Source of the DNA: Vigna angularis
Taxonomy: Eukaryota; Streptophyta; Magnoliopsida; Fabales; Fabaceae
Length of the DNA stretch: 64,000 nucleotides
Assembly (NCBI RefSeq): GCF_016808095.1
Contig: NC_068973.1
Span: 9,048,501 to 9,112,500 of the forward strand
Reading direction: 5' to 3'
Each line of letters begins with the position of its first letter. The first letter of the stretch is position 1. The notes beneath the pieces were generated by a model. It was not told the origin of the DNA. It did no database searches and saw only the letters and a list, made by a program, of their open reading frames with translations. Of this stretch, positions 1 through 11,900 are shown piece by piece. The translations under genes were made by a program, and so were the position numbers.

Positions 1-3000
1 GAGTATTTTAAGTTGTATTTAATGTTGATGGTCATGGATGATGAACAATGTTAATCGTAAAACTATGGAAAAAGAGACTATTTAAATATTGATTGATGAA
101 GTGACTATATGAAATTACTTTATTAACATAATCATGGATACGATTTTATTTACAATTTTCACTTGAATGACATAAAAGAAAAGAAGTGTTAAAGGAGAAA
201 ATATCAATATTTATTAAATATTACAAAAGAAAAAAAAAAAAAAAACACTACACCGACAAGGTCTTCTGGCAAAATCTCTTTACAAAAACAACTCATCTCT
301 ACCACTACACATTGTCCTTCAAAAATTCAACCCCTCATTTATTGTTGCTCCATTGATGAATATCACATACTCTTTTTTCTTTTTTTTTTCAAATTAAGAA
401 ATTAGTGCATTTTTAAATTAATTTTATACTTTGTTTATTTATATTAGTGCGATTTTAAAAGAATTTTATACTTCTTTTTTGTGAAGCAAAAGTGGATGAT
501 GGGATCCCACAACAGCATGTTATACATAATTGTCATTGCTTATTGGTCTAAGGTCTACTCACTTAATTAATAACAATTGAAATCTTGCTAAATATTCATC
601 ACAAACCAAACTTCAACTATTTTCAAACGTCATCTACAAATAACCCTTCCATCCTACCATTAATTAATACTAACTTTAGGTTAACCTCGGGATTATAGTC
701 CTCACCCTATAAATAACCCTAATTAATCTTTCTGCTGATCTTCCATGTAACAATTAAAAATTATAACATTAATTATTACAAATAATAAAAATTTTAGAAT
801 GAAAATTTTTTGATAGGTAAAACCTTGGTAATTAATATTAAAAACTAATTTAGATTATAATTCTTAAATCAATAATATTTTTTTATTTATAGTAGAGATA
901 TAAAAAAAATTAATTTATAAATTAATATATAAATTAATATATAAATTAGTAATTAATTATTTTTTATCTTTAAATTTGGTTGTTATTTTATTATTATTTT
1001 AAATCTTTCTTATAAATGTTTAATATAATAACTACATATGTAGGGTTTACAAAAATATTTTTTAAATTAAAATAATGTTATATTAGTTTGATTATGCTTT
1101 AGATGATGAATATTTTATATGAAAACTAAATATGTAAATATTTAATTCAAATACAGCATCTAATATTTTAATAAAATTTAAATGATTAGATGGAAATTAA
1201 AATTTGTCAAAATATGTTTGTTGAAATCGATTTTCATTAGAAATAGTTGTTTATGAAATTACATTCTTACTCATTCTCTAATATTCAAACTTTTGGTATA
1301 TGGGTGAACTAATATTCAAACTTTTGTTAGGAGCTATGTCATGATTTAGCATTTGCTTATGCATATCAAAAAATGCATTCCCATAGAATAAATTATCTTC
1401 AAATTTAATTCGGGAAATGCGTCACATCCTCAAAACAAAACCATTCACACTAATCATTCATTATAGTATAGTAGCTGACCAGACCTAACCTAACATTTTA
1501 AAATGAATGGATTGGGTTTCGATAACTATACTGCGAATGTGTATATGTAAAATCTTTCTCTAAAAACAAGATTAAGAATGTGAAATATTCTTTAGTATAG
1601 TTTTGCATATTACCCTCCAGTATCTATTTTAAAAATTATAATTATGAATCTTTTAACTGATTGATCATATAAGAATAATATTTACAATTTAAAATTAATT
1701 AATGTTGCAAAAGAAATTTTTCTTTTGCCATAAATTTAACTGAGAAGTTTTGTTTGCAATATAAATGGTCTTAATAAATTATTCCTAGAGTTTCTTTGTT
1801 ACGTGGAAATAATCGATTCCAAGTGGTGTTAATCAATTATTACATAGACTCATGCTTTTAGAAAATATTTTTATTCTAGAATAATTTATTATCAGAAGTA
1901 TTAATCCACTATTTCACTGTTGTTTGAATACTGTTCTTATTATTTTTCTTGTGGCATATACAATTTGGAATAATTATTGTTATATTTTCTTTTTAATAAT
2001 GTTTGAAGGAGGAGAATTCGTGTATGTTTACTTGGAGATGTGTTTAAATTTTATGAATTTTTTTTTTGGACTCGTAAATTGTCCTTTTGTTGCTAATTTT
2101 TCCTTGTATGTTATGCAGGGAGCATAAAGAAAATGAAAGTTTTCATAGCAAAGGAAGTTCTATGTACGAATTTGTAATTGTTTGTTTGAAGAGTCAATGA
2201 AAGTCAAGTTAACATCATCTCCAACATTTAAGTTTGAATCAAGCATATGAAGTGGGTCATCATAAAAAAGGAAATTATTGGACTTAAAAGAGAAGACTAA
2301 AATGGACAGTAAAGATGTTCTCATCATGTTTGAAGAAGTATTTAAAGAGTTTTAGTTTTAATTAGATTGAACCTTTCACACAAGTTATTCACAATGTTAT
2401 CATCATTTAGCATACAATCATTACTAAAATCAATTAAAAGAAAAATGTTTTAATAAATTTTAAAATGTGAGAAAAAGGTTTTAAGGCTTTGTTATAAGAG
2501 GTTTAAGAACAAGATAATTGATTATCATTAAACGAATAAACCAAAGAACAAATTTAAGTGTTTTTTCAATGCTCTTAAAAATTAACAAATTAAAAACTTC
2601 TATAATAATTTTTTTTCATAATAAATACAAAGCAGAATTAATCGATAAATACATGGCATAATCAATTAGAACAAAACTTTTGTAACTATTTTTCAAATTT
2701 TAGTTAAAATAATCAATAAAATACTGAGATATTCGATTAAATACATATGAAATTTCTTTAAATCAATGTTTAAATTCTATAAATAGACTCTTTATCTCAA
2801 TATTTTATATACAACAAATACATTTACAAAACCAAATTGACTTTGGACATTTTGAGCAATTTACATGTTATCAAAGAGTGCTTACAAGATTTAAAGATTA
2901 CAAGATTTAAAGATTGAAGGTTTTGTAGTGTTAGAAGTTTATGTTATTGTTTTTGTTGTGAAGTTCCGTAAACATTTTTCTTGTTAGAGTGTGTTTCAAT

Positions 3001-3071
3001 GTCTATCCTCTTGGTTGATCAAGAATTGATTTATGTTGATATCCTTTTGTCTTTGAAGAGATAGACTTATG
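1..3071. other. AT-rich intergenic DNA with old repeat fragments
   Basis: No supportable gene. Around 900-1010 the sequence resembles the terminal part of the foldback element at 3072-5531 (both carry a run like attttttatctttaaatttg), so a decayed copy probably lies there. From about 1750 to 3050 there are scattered motifs like aatcgatta and a 16-bp direct repeat at about 2883-2914; these resemble the copia-like solo LTR at 31957-33123 in style but I could not define ends. The only open frames are short and AT-driven. Confidence 0.5.
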
Positions 3072-5531
3072 CACTACAAGAAAGTTATTAAATAATAACA
3101 AAAAAAATTTAGAGACGTAACAATCTAAAAAATAAAGTCTTAATAGTTGATAACGTGTTTTAAATAATTAGACCATGTCATTTTAATATTAAAAGCTAAA
3201 AGTATAAATAAAGTTATTTGAGTTCTTTAGAGTTGTTTGAGCTCCTAATAAGTAAGAGGAACTAACTAATACTTTTTTTAAAATTTATTTTGATGTTTAT
3301 AATCTCTATTAGATGTTTGAAATGTTGTGAAATTTGGTGGTTTGATGTGGTGAATTTTTGTTATGAATTGTTGGTTGAATGTTATTGGTTTTAGATAATT
3401 TATGATGGTTAGGAATAGTTGTTTAATTGATTTGAATTATACTAAAATAATGTTGTAATACGGTATAAGTACTTGAGTCGTTGGGTTTAAAATCTGCTGG
3501 TTTGGTATGAGTAAGTTATAAAGGAGTTGTTTGTTAATTATAAAGGGTCTTGCTGGTCTGAATTGATAAGATTGAGGAAATAATTGGTGTTTCGGGTGTT
3601 GGGTATATGAAAGAGTAAAAAGTTAGGATATTGGTTAAAAAGAGAGTTTATTAATATGGGTTTTGACAAGTGAAATTCTAAAATAGTTGGTTCTTGAGTC
3701 AGTTTGGAATTACGAATTTAAGTTTGTGTCATTTAAGACTTAGTTAGCTTTTTATCTTGTTGAAATCTGATGTGTAAATATGTTAAGTTAGTAGTTTGAA
3801 TATGGTGAGTGTGAGCTTGATATAATGGATTGAGTCATTAACCACTTGAGCAAATTGATATCTAAGCCAAGATTTAAACATGTTTTCAAACAATTACAAG
3901 TATTACGATACCAATTTGGTCATTTGGAAATGGTTTGATACACAGATCAAGAATCAGAGTTGATGGTTCTGATATGGAGTTGAGGGGCATGGTGGCGTTG
4001 AGCGTCACGAAGTTAGAGAGCTACTAAACTCTATGGTGTTGAGCACTGCAAAGATAGTGAGGTCTTTGTGTTTTGGGTGCTGAATAAACACTATGGGCCT
4101 TGAACGCTGTGATATCTGTTTGGTGGGCGTTAAGCAGTAAGAAGTGGCGTTGAGCGTCATTTCTCTATTGCAAGTCTAGGCTTTTGTTTCTCTTAATTCG
4201 TTGGGCGAGTGACTTACTCGTTGGGCGTCAATCTAGTATTGGACATTTGTTTTGGGTTTTCGTTTAAGTTTTATGTACTTTCAAAAGTTGATTTGTTTAG
4301 AATGTTTATTAATCATATTAGTGTAGATATTGTATATGTTAATGGTTGATGTATATGGTGGTGTGTGTGATGCTATTTCAAGTATGATATAAAAGTGACA
4401 ATGAATTCTGGTTATTGGTATGGTATCAATGTTTGGCGTAATTCCATGGACTTTGTGTTGAGACTCTATGGTGGTGTTTAGTAGTGTGTGTTGTATTGAA
4501 GTAAGGACTCGATCTTGGAAGTTATCTTGACACTCCAATAACCATTCCATTTCAAGTATATAATGGGGGTTATGTGGTGAGGAGTAGCAGGAGGTCTTAG
4601 TTTATGGTTTGATTCTTTGGTCATAGGTAGTAGACATACTAACCTGTGTAGTAGCTTGGGTGGACAAGTTGTTCCACCACTATAAGTGTAAAACTTGCCA
4701 TAGTCTAACTTCAATACACATATCTGGATGATCAAGTCTAAATGATATGAATATGTTAAAGTTTTTATTTAAATTGAGAATGTAATTATTATGTAAGGTT
4801 AAACTAAATTGTGATTGTTTCTTTGTAAAAGTTAGCTTACCCTTCTATTTTGTTTGTATATTTGTTTCTGTTTCTCTTTTGCAATAATCACCTGATTGGT
4901 GTGAGCACAGGATGATGTTTGGAGCAGGTGCGACAATGAGGGAACTTATGTATAGATAGTTGGATTAGTTCTTATGTATATTTGGAGTTTTTAAAAACTA
5001 TTTTAAAACACTTAGTCTATGTATATGTACTGTTGGTTTTAGAAATTTATTGTATATAAAGTTTGGTGTTATTGTTAGGTTTGGATAACTATAATGACAC
5101 TTTATATATTTTCTTTTAAGTTAATTGTTCTTGTTTATTGAATATGTGATGCTTCTATAACTATTAAAACGTGATGTTACAAGAGACAAAAAATAATTGG
5201 TCATTATTGAGACTAAGTTAGACAATATTTTATAAACTAAATATTATCACTATCTAAAATAGCATTTATTATTAATAAAAAATATAATTGTGAATAATAG
5301 AGACTAACTTAGAAACAATAATAGTAAGTAGTCAAAACATTGATAGCTAATGTTAAAGATCAATTTAGACTCTAATTTACAAATGAATTATACTTTTTTT
5401 TATTAATATTAATTACTATTTTAGATACCAATAATTTTTAGTTTATAAAATGATGTCTAATTTAGTCAATATAATGACTAATTATTTTTTGTCTTTAAAT
5501 TTGGTTATTATTTAATGATTTTCTTGTAATT
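3072..5531. mobile_element. Foldback (CACTA-like ends) MITE, interrupted by a solo LTR
   Basis: The left end begins CACTACAAGAAA and continues as attaaataataac. The right end, read on the other strand, begins with nearly the same sequence (ttacaagaaaatc, then attaaataataacc). Without the inserted LTR (3116-5181 plus one TSD copy), the element would be about 390 bp and almost entirely an inverted repeat: 5182-5345 pairs with 5345-5531. The first 12 bases look like the termini of CACTA-type DNA transposons, but no transposase is present and no clear 3-bp target duplication is visible (atg versus ata). Inference: a non-autonomous foldback element able to form a long hairpin. Confidence 0.65.
3116..5181 (+). 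mobile_element. Solo LTR (about 2.07 kb), probably Ty3/gypsy type, nested in foldback element
   Basis: It is flanked by the 5-bp direct repeat AGAGA (3111-3115 and 5182-5186). The right end is gtgatgttaca. The left end reads cgtaacaatc, where the first base is probably a mutated T of the usual TG. Removing the insert and one AGAGA rejoins the arms of the surrounding foldback element in register, which confirms the boundaries. Internally it shares blocks with the LTRs at 33529-35906 and 57893-60361: a gcaggaggtc block at about 4585, and near 4850-4910 a block reading ttacc, then gcaata, atca, tgtgagcac. It has no coding capacity. The superfamily call is inferred from length and TGTAA/TTACA-type ends. 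Confidence 0.75.
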
Positions 5532-6840
5532 ATATCTTTTAAGTGTGTTCAAAGATTGAATAATTGATACTCAATGTAGGATCATTGGATCTAAACCAAT
5601 ATAAATCTTCTTGAACATTCTTTCTTTCCTTTGTCTTATTTTATTCGGTTGTTATGTCAACTTGTATCAATCTTTTTGACTCTTAAATTTATTGTATTTC
5701 TTTTTTCAAATTTGAAAGTGTTTTATAAAGAACTTGAAAAAAGAGAAATATTTTAAAAGATATTTAAAAACAATTCATAGCCCGTTGGTTTAGCCAAGTT
5801 ATAATTAAAAAAGTTATAATTAAAATTTGATCTTAGCATTTCTAATTTGTTATTTTGAATTACCTTTTATACATGATAATTTTAATTCTTAGCATAAATA
5901 CAAAAATTTCATTTTACATTTTAACTAATTTTATAATTTCTATTGCATTTCTAAAAGTCTTTGAAATCAATTATAATAACAAAAAATAATAATAATAATA
6001 ATAATATAAACTTTATGTGTGTTAAAGTCAATATTTTATATTTAAATTAGTTTTTATATTTTTATTTTTGTTCAATTTAGTTCTAACTTTTTAAGGATAA
6101 AGAAATTTTGTCTTAATACAAGTTAAGAAAAAATTTACTTTTGATATAAATGTTACATTGGTATTTTATTAAAATTTTAAAATGTGAATTTTAATAAAAT
6201 ATCAATAATGTAAATATTAAATTTGAAGAAAGACCTATTTTATAAAAAAATTAAATTGAATAAAAATAAAAAATATAGAAAACAAATTAAATATAAATTT
6301 TGATAAAATATTGACCTGATACTTGAATATTTTTTTAAGTTAAAAAACTTAGAAGAAATTAAAAAAAAAAGTTAAAAAAATCATCAACTTAGACACTTTA
6401 AAAATCATAAGTTAAAAAAATTGTGTGGTGACCTATTATATCAAAAAGACTGTAAAAATATTATTTTTAATTTATTATATATATATATATATATTATTTA
6501 TGTTTAAATTATAATTTAAGATGCTTGACCTTTAATAGATAGAGTCCTCTATTGTATTCACAATACAGTGAATAGTTATTGTTATACTTTTTTTAAGTTC
6601 GGTTCCACGAGTAACGAGTTCTCAACTTAGACACTAAATATGTTCATTTGGTAAAGTGGACTTGCATCTATTTTAATTTTTTTAAATATTATTTTGGAGA
6701 GAAAGAATTTAAGATTTGAGAGTACAGTAAATTATATAAAGAATTAAAATTACAGCATAAATTAAAGTTCATTCTAACTTTTCTAAAATAAATCTACCAT
6801 TCATAACAACAAAAGTAAATATTCCTTAAAACAAAAGTAG
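5532..6840. other. AT-rich intergenic stretch with microsatellites
   Basis: No gene is visible. It holds an (AAT)n tract at about 5985-6006, the foldback element listed separately at 6025-6316, and a short (AT)n at about 6476-6496. Confidence 0.6.
6025..6316. repeat. Foldback/MITE-like inverted repeat, about 290 bp
   Basis: The left arm begins agtcaatattttat and continues with attttta and gttcaattta blocks. The right arm, read in reverse complement, begins ggtcaatattttat and continues with the same blocks. The centre near 6170-6205 is itself palindromic (attttattaaaattt followed by its complement). No open frame is present. Target duplication is not clear. Confidence 0.5.
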
Positions 6841-7554
6841 AAAAAATGCTTCTTTGTTTTGTCGTACCCTAATTATCCACTCTTAGTACCATCCCGACAC
6901 AGCAGGTCCCTTCATGCCAGCATGGCTCTCATGTACCAACTGACTCCATTTCTCTCCCACCTACTTCCACACGCGTCTTCACGCGCTTCATCTTCACCTT
7001 CACTCTCTCCCTCGCACTTCCCATGCCTCACATACCCCAAAACGCCCCTCCGCGCGTGAGATTCGTATTTCCACTCAAGGGCACCGAAGTCATTTCGCAA
7101 TAAAGGAGTTGGGACACTTGGTTCCGAAGTAACTGCACCAGCACTCCCACCACAACCACTGCGGCCAGCCCTCTTAACGTGCACTTAAACGCACCGTTTC
7201 ACGAGCTGCACCCTCCACCGTGTGATCAATAAGTCATCGCATCAACGGTTCCAAGAAGGATTGCCGCCAAATATTCAGTTAGTGTTGACCACACGCCGTC
7301 CTTGTCCAAACGGAACAAATAATCCAAGCTTTTCTCAGTTTCAGTATCAGTTTCAGACATTTTCATTTTTTTTCTTTTCAATTTAACTTTCATGAGACAT
7401 GACAGCATGCAAATGCAACAACTCATAAATTGATGAAGCTTTAGGTCACATTTTACTCTCTTAGTTCTCATTTTCGGTTTCACTTCTTCCACGGTACACA
7501 AACTTTTTCTCTCGTGTTTCTTTCTCTCCTTAACTGTTCTTATTATCTTCCCCA
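6841..7554 (+). promoter_or_regulatory. Upstream region of the IQD gene
   Basis: This stretch is less AT-rich than its surroundings and includes pyrimidine-rich runs at about 6950-7030 and 7325-7400, as often seen upstream of and in plant 5' UTRs. No clear TATA box could be assigned. The open frames here on both strands show no recognisable domain. Inference from position only. Confidence 0.3.
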
Positions 7555-8986
7555 CTGAATATCTTTATGCTACTTGTTGTGGAAAAAAGCTAGGAGAAGA
7601 AGAACAATGAATGTTTTAATTTTGTAGTCTCATATTTACTTCCAATGTGCTTGTGTTTGATAGGAATTGTAAGATTTGAGACCAAGAGCTTTGACGTTTC
7701 TCAGGTAATTGTGAGATTTGAGACCAAGAGCTTTGCCGTTTTTCAGGTAATGGTCAGATCTAACCTAGCATCAGCTTCATATGTTTAGTTTTCCCCTGCT
7801 TGTTGTAGATCTTGTTCATTCTAATTATGTGTTTTCTTTGTTGTGTGTTTGATTTCCTTCAGTTTGAACACTTGCTCGGTGTTTGTGTCTTGTTTATTAT
7901 TGGTAAATTGTAATTGTTGAGGTTTTCGTGAAAATTCCAGTTGGTAAGGGTCAGGGGACTGGGGTATTTTGTTTGATTATTTTGTTTTCGTGCAGAATTA
8001 TTGTCGGTGACAACAACATATTAAGGTAATGAGTGCAGTGGCCCATGATTAGGTGCAGTATTATTATTGCGTAAGAGAATAGATGGGATCAATTTTTATC
8101 ATTATGTCTTTATACTGTTCATAGTTGTTGGTCATGATTGCCCTTAACTTATTGTTTCAAAGCCTGGATTACACTGCCTACCTTTCTCTTTATGCTATGA
8201 ATTTTGCTAACTGGTGAGCATGTCACCCCACTTTGTCAATCATTAGTGGCAAAATCGTTCTCTTGTTAATTACCTATTCATTACGGAAAAATAAGATGTT
8301 ATTCCTTGTAACAAAAGCTGTTAACCACTCCACCCAGAATTTTAAAGTTACCGGTGTAAGTATTTAATAATAGTTCCTAGCCGTTAAATCAAATAAGATA
8401 CTCATTTGATACAGTTTCTGTACCCGCTCCCCCTCAAGTGATACAATTTCTTTCTTAAAGAGACTACTAAATCATATTCTCTTATAATATGCAATTCTGT
8501 GTTTGAAATTGTGTAACATCTTGATATAACGTATATTTTCTACTTTCAGAACTGATATGTCTCCATATCTTAATACTCTTGCTTTATATTATGTGAGTAT
8601 TTCCGCTAAGTGAGTGTTTGAGAATTTCCTTTTTTGAGTTCTGTGGTCAAGTGGTATCTACGCTGACATATAATTGCTAAGTATAAGAATTTATCTCAAC
8701 AAGTTCCAAAATTTAATTTTCTGCTGCTCGTTGACCATAATAATTTGTGTATCTCGACCGGACAACACTGTGGGGTCATAGTACAACCTGTGACATCGGT
8801 TCACTGCTTGATCTTAGTAGCAATAACCAAAGTATCTGAATTGGAAAATATTATTTAGTATTCATCTTGGGTACTTTCTTGATAAGTGTATTTTTTGTTT
8901 TTGAGTAGTTGTTTACTTTCTTAGAGAACCATTTGAAATGTGGAGATTAGGTTAACCGTTTTTCTCCTGCAGGTTGTAATCTCAGA
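7555..8986 (+). other. 5' UTR exon, 5' UTR intron and leader of the IQD gene
   Basis: A likely non-coding first exon ends at either of two tandem donor sites, cag|gtaatt at 7704/7705 or cag|gtaatg at 7746/7747. The acceptor is at 8971-8972 (pyrimidine-rich tract then tgcag), leaving 14 bases of leader before the ATG at 8987. The transcription start was not identified. A 5' UTR intron is inferred because the ATG exon begins immediately after a strong acceptor with no in-frame coding upstream. Confidence 0.5.
7665..7748 (+). repeat. 42-bp tandem duplication carrying two splice donors
   Basis: Two copies (7665-7706 and 7707-7748) differ at only a few positions. Each ends in a cag|gt donor. A third, partial and more diverged copy seems to start at 7749 (aatggtcagatct against aattgtgagattt). 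It lies at the end of the presumed 5' UTR exon of the IQD gene. Confidence 0.85.
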
Positions 8987-11900
8987 ATGGGAAAATCACC
9001 AGGAAAATGGATCAAAACTGTACTATTTGGGAAAAAGTCATCCAGATCAAATATGTCAAAGGGAAGAGAGGTAAAGCAATTAGTTAAAGCAAAACTCTAA
9101 TCAATTTTAAAATATATTTCATATTACTTGCATGCGTGCATCGGTAATTTTCATTTAAATGACATAATTGGTGGCCTAAGAAAAATAAATTTGCAAGTGT
9201 GAACATTCCTGATTTTAACTTCTGACTTCTTTTGCTGTAATTTCATGTGGAAGATTGTTAATAAAAGAGAAGCAGTGGTTACTTCCAACGTGTTGGAGAA
9301 CGGTTTGGCCTTAGATCCAAACCACATTGAGATTGCTACAAATGAGGAGGACCTTGAACTGGAGAATGAAGAATCAGAAGTTACTTTACCTGAGAATCAA
9401 GAAAGAGACAGTATAGGACCTGTTGATCCAGATGCACCACATGATCCAGAGAAAATCAGGCAGGAGGTAGCAGCAATAAAGGCACAAGCTGCTTTCAGGG
9501 GTTACTTGGTAGGTGTCTCACTGTTTTCGAGAACATTAAGTAACTGAATTCCTTTAATTATTTAGTATAGAACATTAGAATTTTGAAGTGTACTCTGGGG
9601 TTAGATATCTTGGACTAGACTGCTAAAGGATAAATTGACTCTGAAGCTTATTTTCTATTCTGATTGTAAATTTAATTGTCATAATATCTCACTTGAGGTC
9701 TGGTGAGCCTTTCACACATGTACAACATACAAAGATGGAAATTATTTGTGAGAGGAGAAATAGGAATGCTGCTAGGAGTAAGGAGGAAACAATAATGGGA
9801 AAACATTGTAGCATGAATTTTGGGGTAGAGGCATAATAGTGGAGTAGCATAATGAATTTTGAGGCTGAATTGGAGGCTTAGATCATGGTGTGGGGGGGGG
9901 GGGGGGGGGGGGGGGGATTTTGGTATCAGCTTCTTAGAATTTGGGTCCAACTTAATATTACAAAATTGACTTGTAATGTGAAGAATGCGTCTCATTTATT
10001 CCATTAGTTATACACTACTTTGGTCTAACTCAATCTCATAAAACTAGCTTATGAGATGAGGGTTGTTTCCCATTTATACACTTTGACCTTATCTCCCGTT
10101 GATATGGGAGTTGAGTTTTTCCCAACATAGCCCCTCTTTTCCAATACTATTGAGTCTGATTGGTGATCCATTAATAAATCTAGGATAAACTTTGTAACTT
10201 TGATACCATTTTAGAATTTGGATGAGTCTAACTTATTTTCACAAAACCAACTTATGAGGTTTACATTGTCTCTTATTTATATGAACTATTTTGGTTTTAT
10301 CTCTAGTCAATGTAGAACTTGAGTTTTTCCCAACGTGTCTTTGGTTGTCATTTATTTATGCATTTCTTCTGTTCAGTATCCATGTTTTTTAATATGAGGC
10401 AGTACTTTTCCCTTTCTAAGGTTCTTGCGAAGAGTTAGTGTTAAAACACGAGAACAAGGTGTTTAAAATCAAGTGTGGTATTTAGAGTTAGAATCACTTG
10501 ACTTCTATACCCTTCATAAGTACCCAAGCACTAGGAGAACCCACTCCACAAAAGCTAACAATAAAGGGTAGAATCTAACACTTAAATACTTCATCCAGCA
10601 TCCCACACTATGTAATGTATGATTTAGGCACCCCGTAATACCCCAATTCCCATCAATCCACTCCCCAATTTTTTTTATTGGTTTTTTTATTTTGTTTTAT
10701 AAAGTATTATATATAAGGTTGACCAATAAGTCAGTATAGCAAATAATTTATTTTGTAAAATAAAAGTTCTAATAATTTTCTTAATGTTAGTCAATTCACA
10801 GGTGTTTTCCTGTCAGTTATCTACTCATCCCAGCTTCCATTTTCATGAGATTCTTTCCATCGAATACGTATTTCGTTGAGAAATAAATTGAAATCCTAAT
10901 TTTTATACTACTTTCCTGATATTCGTTAGCATCTTATTGCAAGAGCTGGCACATGAACATTTTTAGCAAATTGGAAAGATGCTTGTAGAGTTTTGATTGT
11001 ATCAGTGAATGAATATTGTAATATTTGATATTTGCTAATGGAAGCATCTTTTCTGAAGGCTCGCAGGGCATTTAGGGCTCTAAAAGGCATAATAAGGTTG
11101 CAAGCACTTATTCGTGGGCACCTAGTTAGGAGACAAGCAGTTGTTACATTATGCTGTATGTATGGGATTGTAAAGTTTCAAGCACTTGCCCGTGGACTAA
11201 AGATTAGGAAGTCTAATGTTGGATTTGAAATCCATCAGAAGTGCGGTCTGTTTAAGCCTCTGGTACTGTTCTCTAAGAATGTGTAAATTATCAATGATTT
11301 ATCATCTCATTTCTATTGTTTAAGGTGTTTTTCTGATTACGTGCATTAATAATGTACCTGACTATATAGATTAAATTAAAACAAAATGGTCCAATTAAAT
11401 GTAGACATTTAAAACGAGGTACTTTTGAATTAAATATTACTAGATTCAGGATGACCTCTTATCACGCATTACATTTTTTTTTGTAGCTAAACTTGTTAAG
11501 AATTGTGTTCTTCAATTTTTTTTGCCTCTTATTGAGCTGTATAGAATGTAATAATGGGACAAATGAATAATATGTATTTATCAAATGAGGTGTGAAATTT
11601 CTAATGACTTTCTTTTATGGTGGATTGTTCACCAATCAGGTATTGTTAGCACCAAGTTCATGACTGAATCATGTAGAGATACAGAAGGAAGGATTATTTT
11701 GTGTAATAAATCTTCTGGAAAAATTACAAAAGGGGAATTCTTGGTAAATATGGGAACCTTTAATCACTCCATTGGTCAATGATGCTCAAAAACTTATAAT
11801 AGAGGTTTATGAATAGCGAATTATGACCTAGCAACTTCAGTGATTAATTATTCCTAAATTGTAAGTAGGTTTACCAAGAATTCCGTTTTCTATTCTTTTT

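Noticed and set aside
6859..7184. Overlapping open frames on both strands (66 and 90 codons) upstream of IQD
   Set aside because: They reflect the less AT-rich promoter region; no motif, no splice context, and the two frames overlap each other on opposite strands.
7226..7555. 109-codon minus-strand frame
   Set aside because: Lys-rich low-complexity product opposite a pyrimidine-rich 5' UTR-like stretch; no family resemblance.
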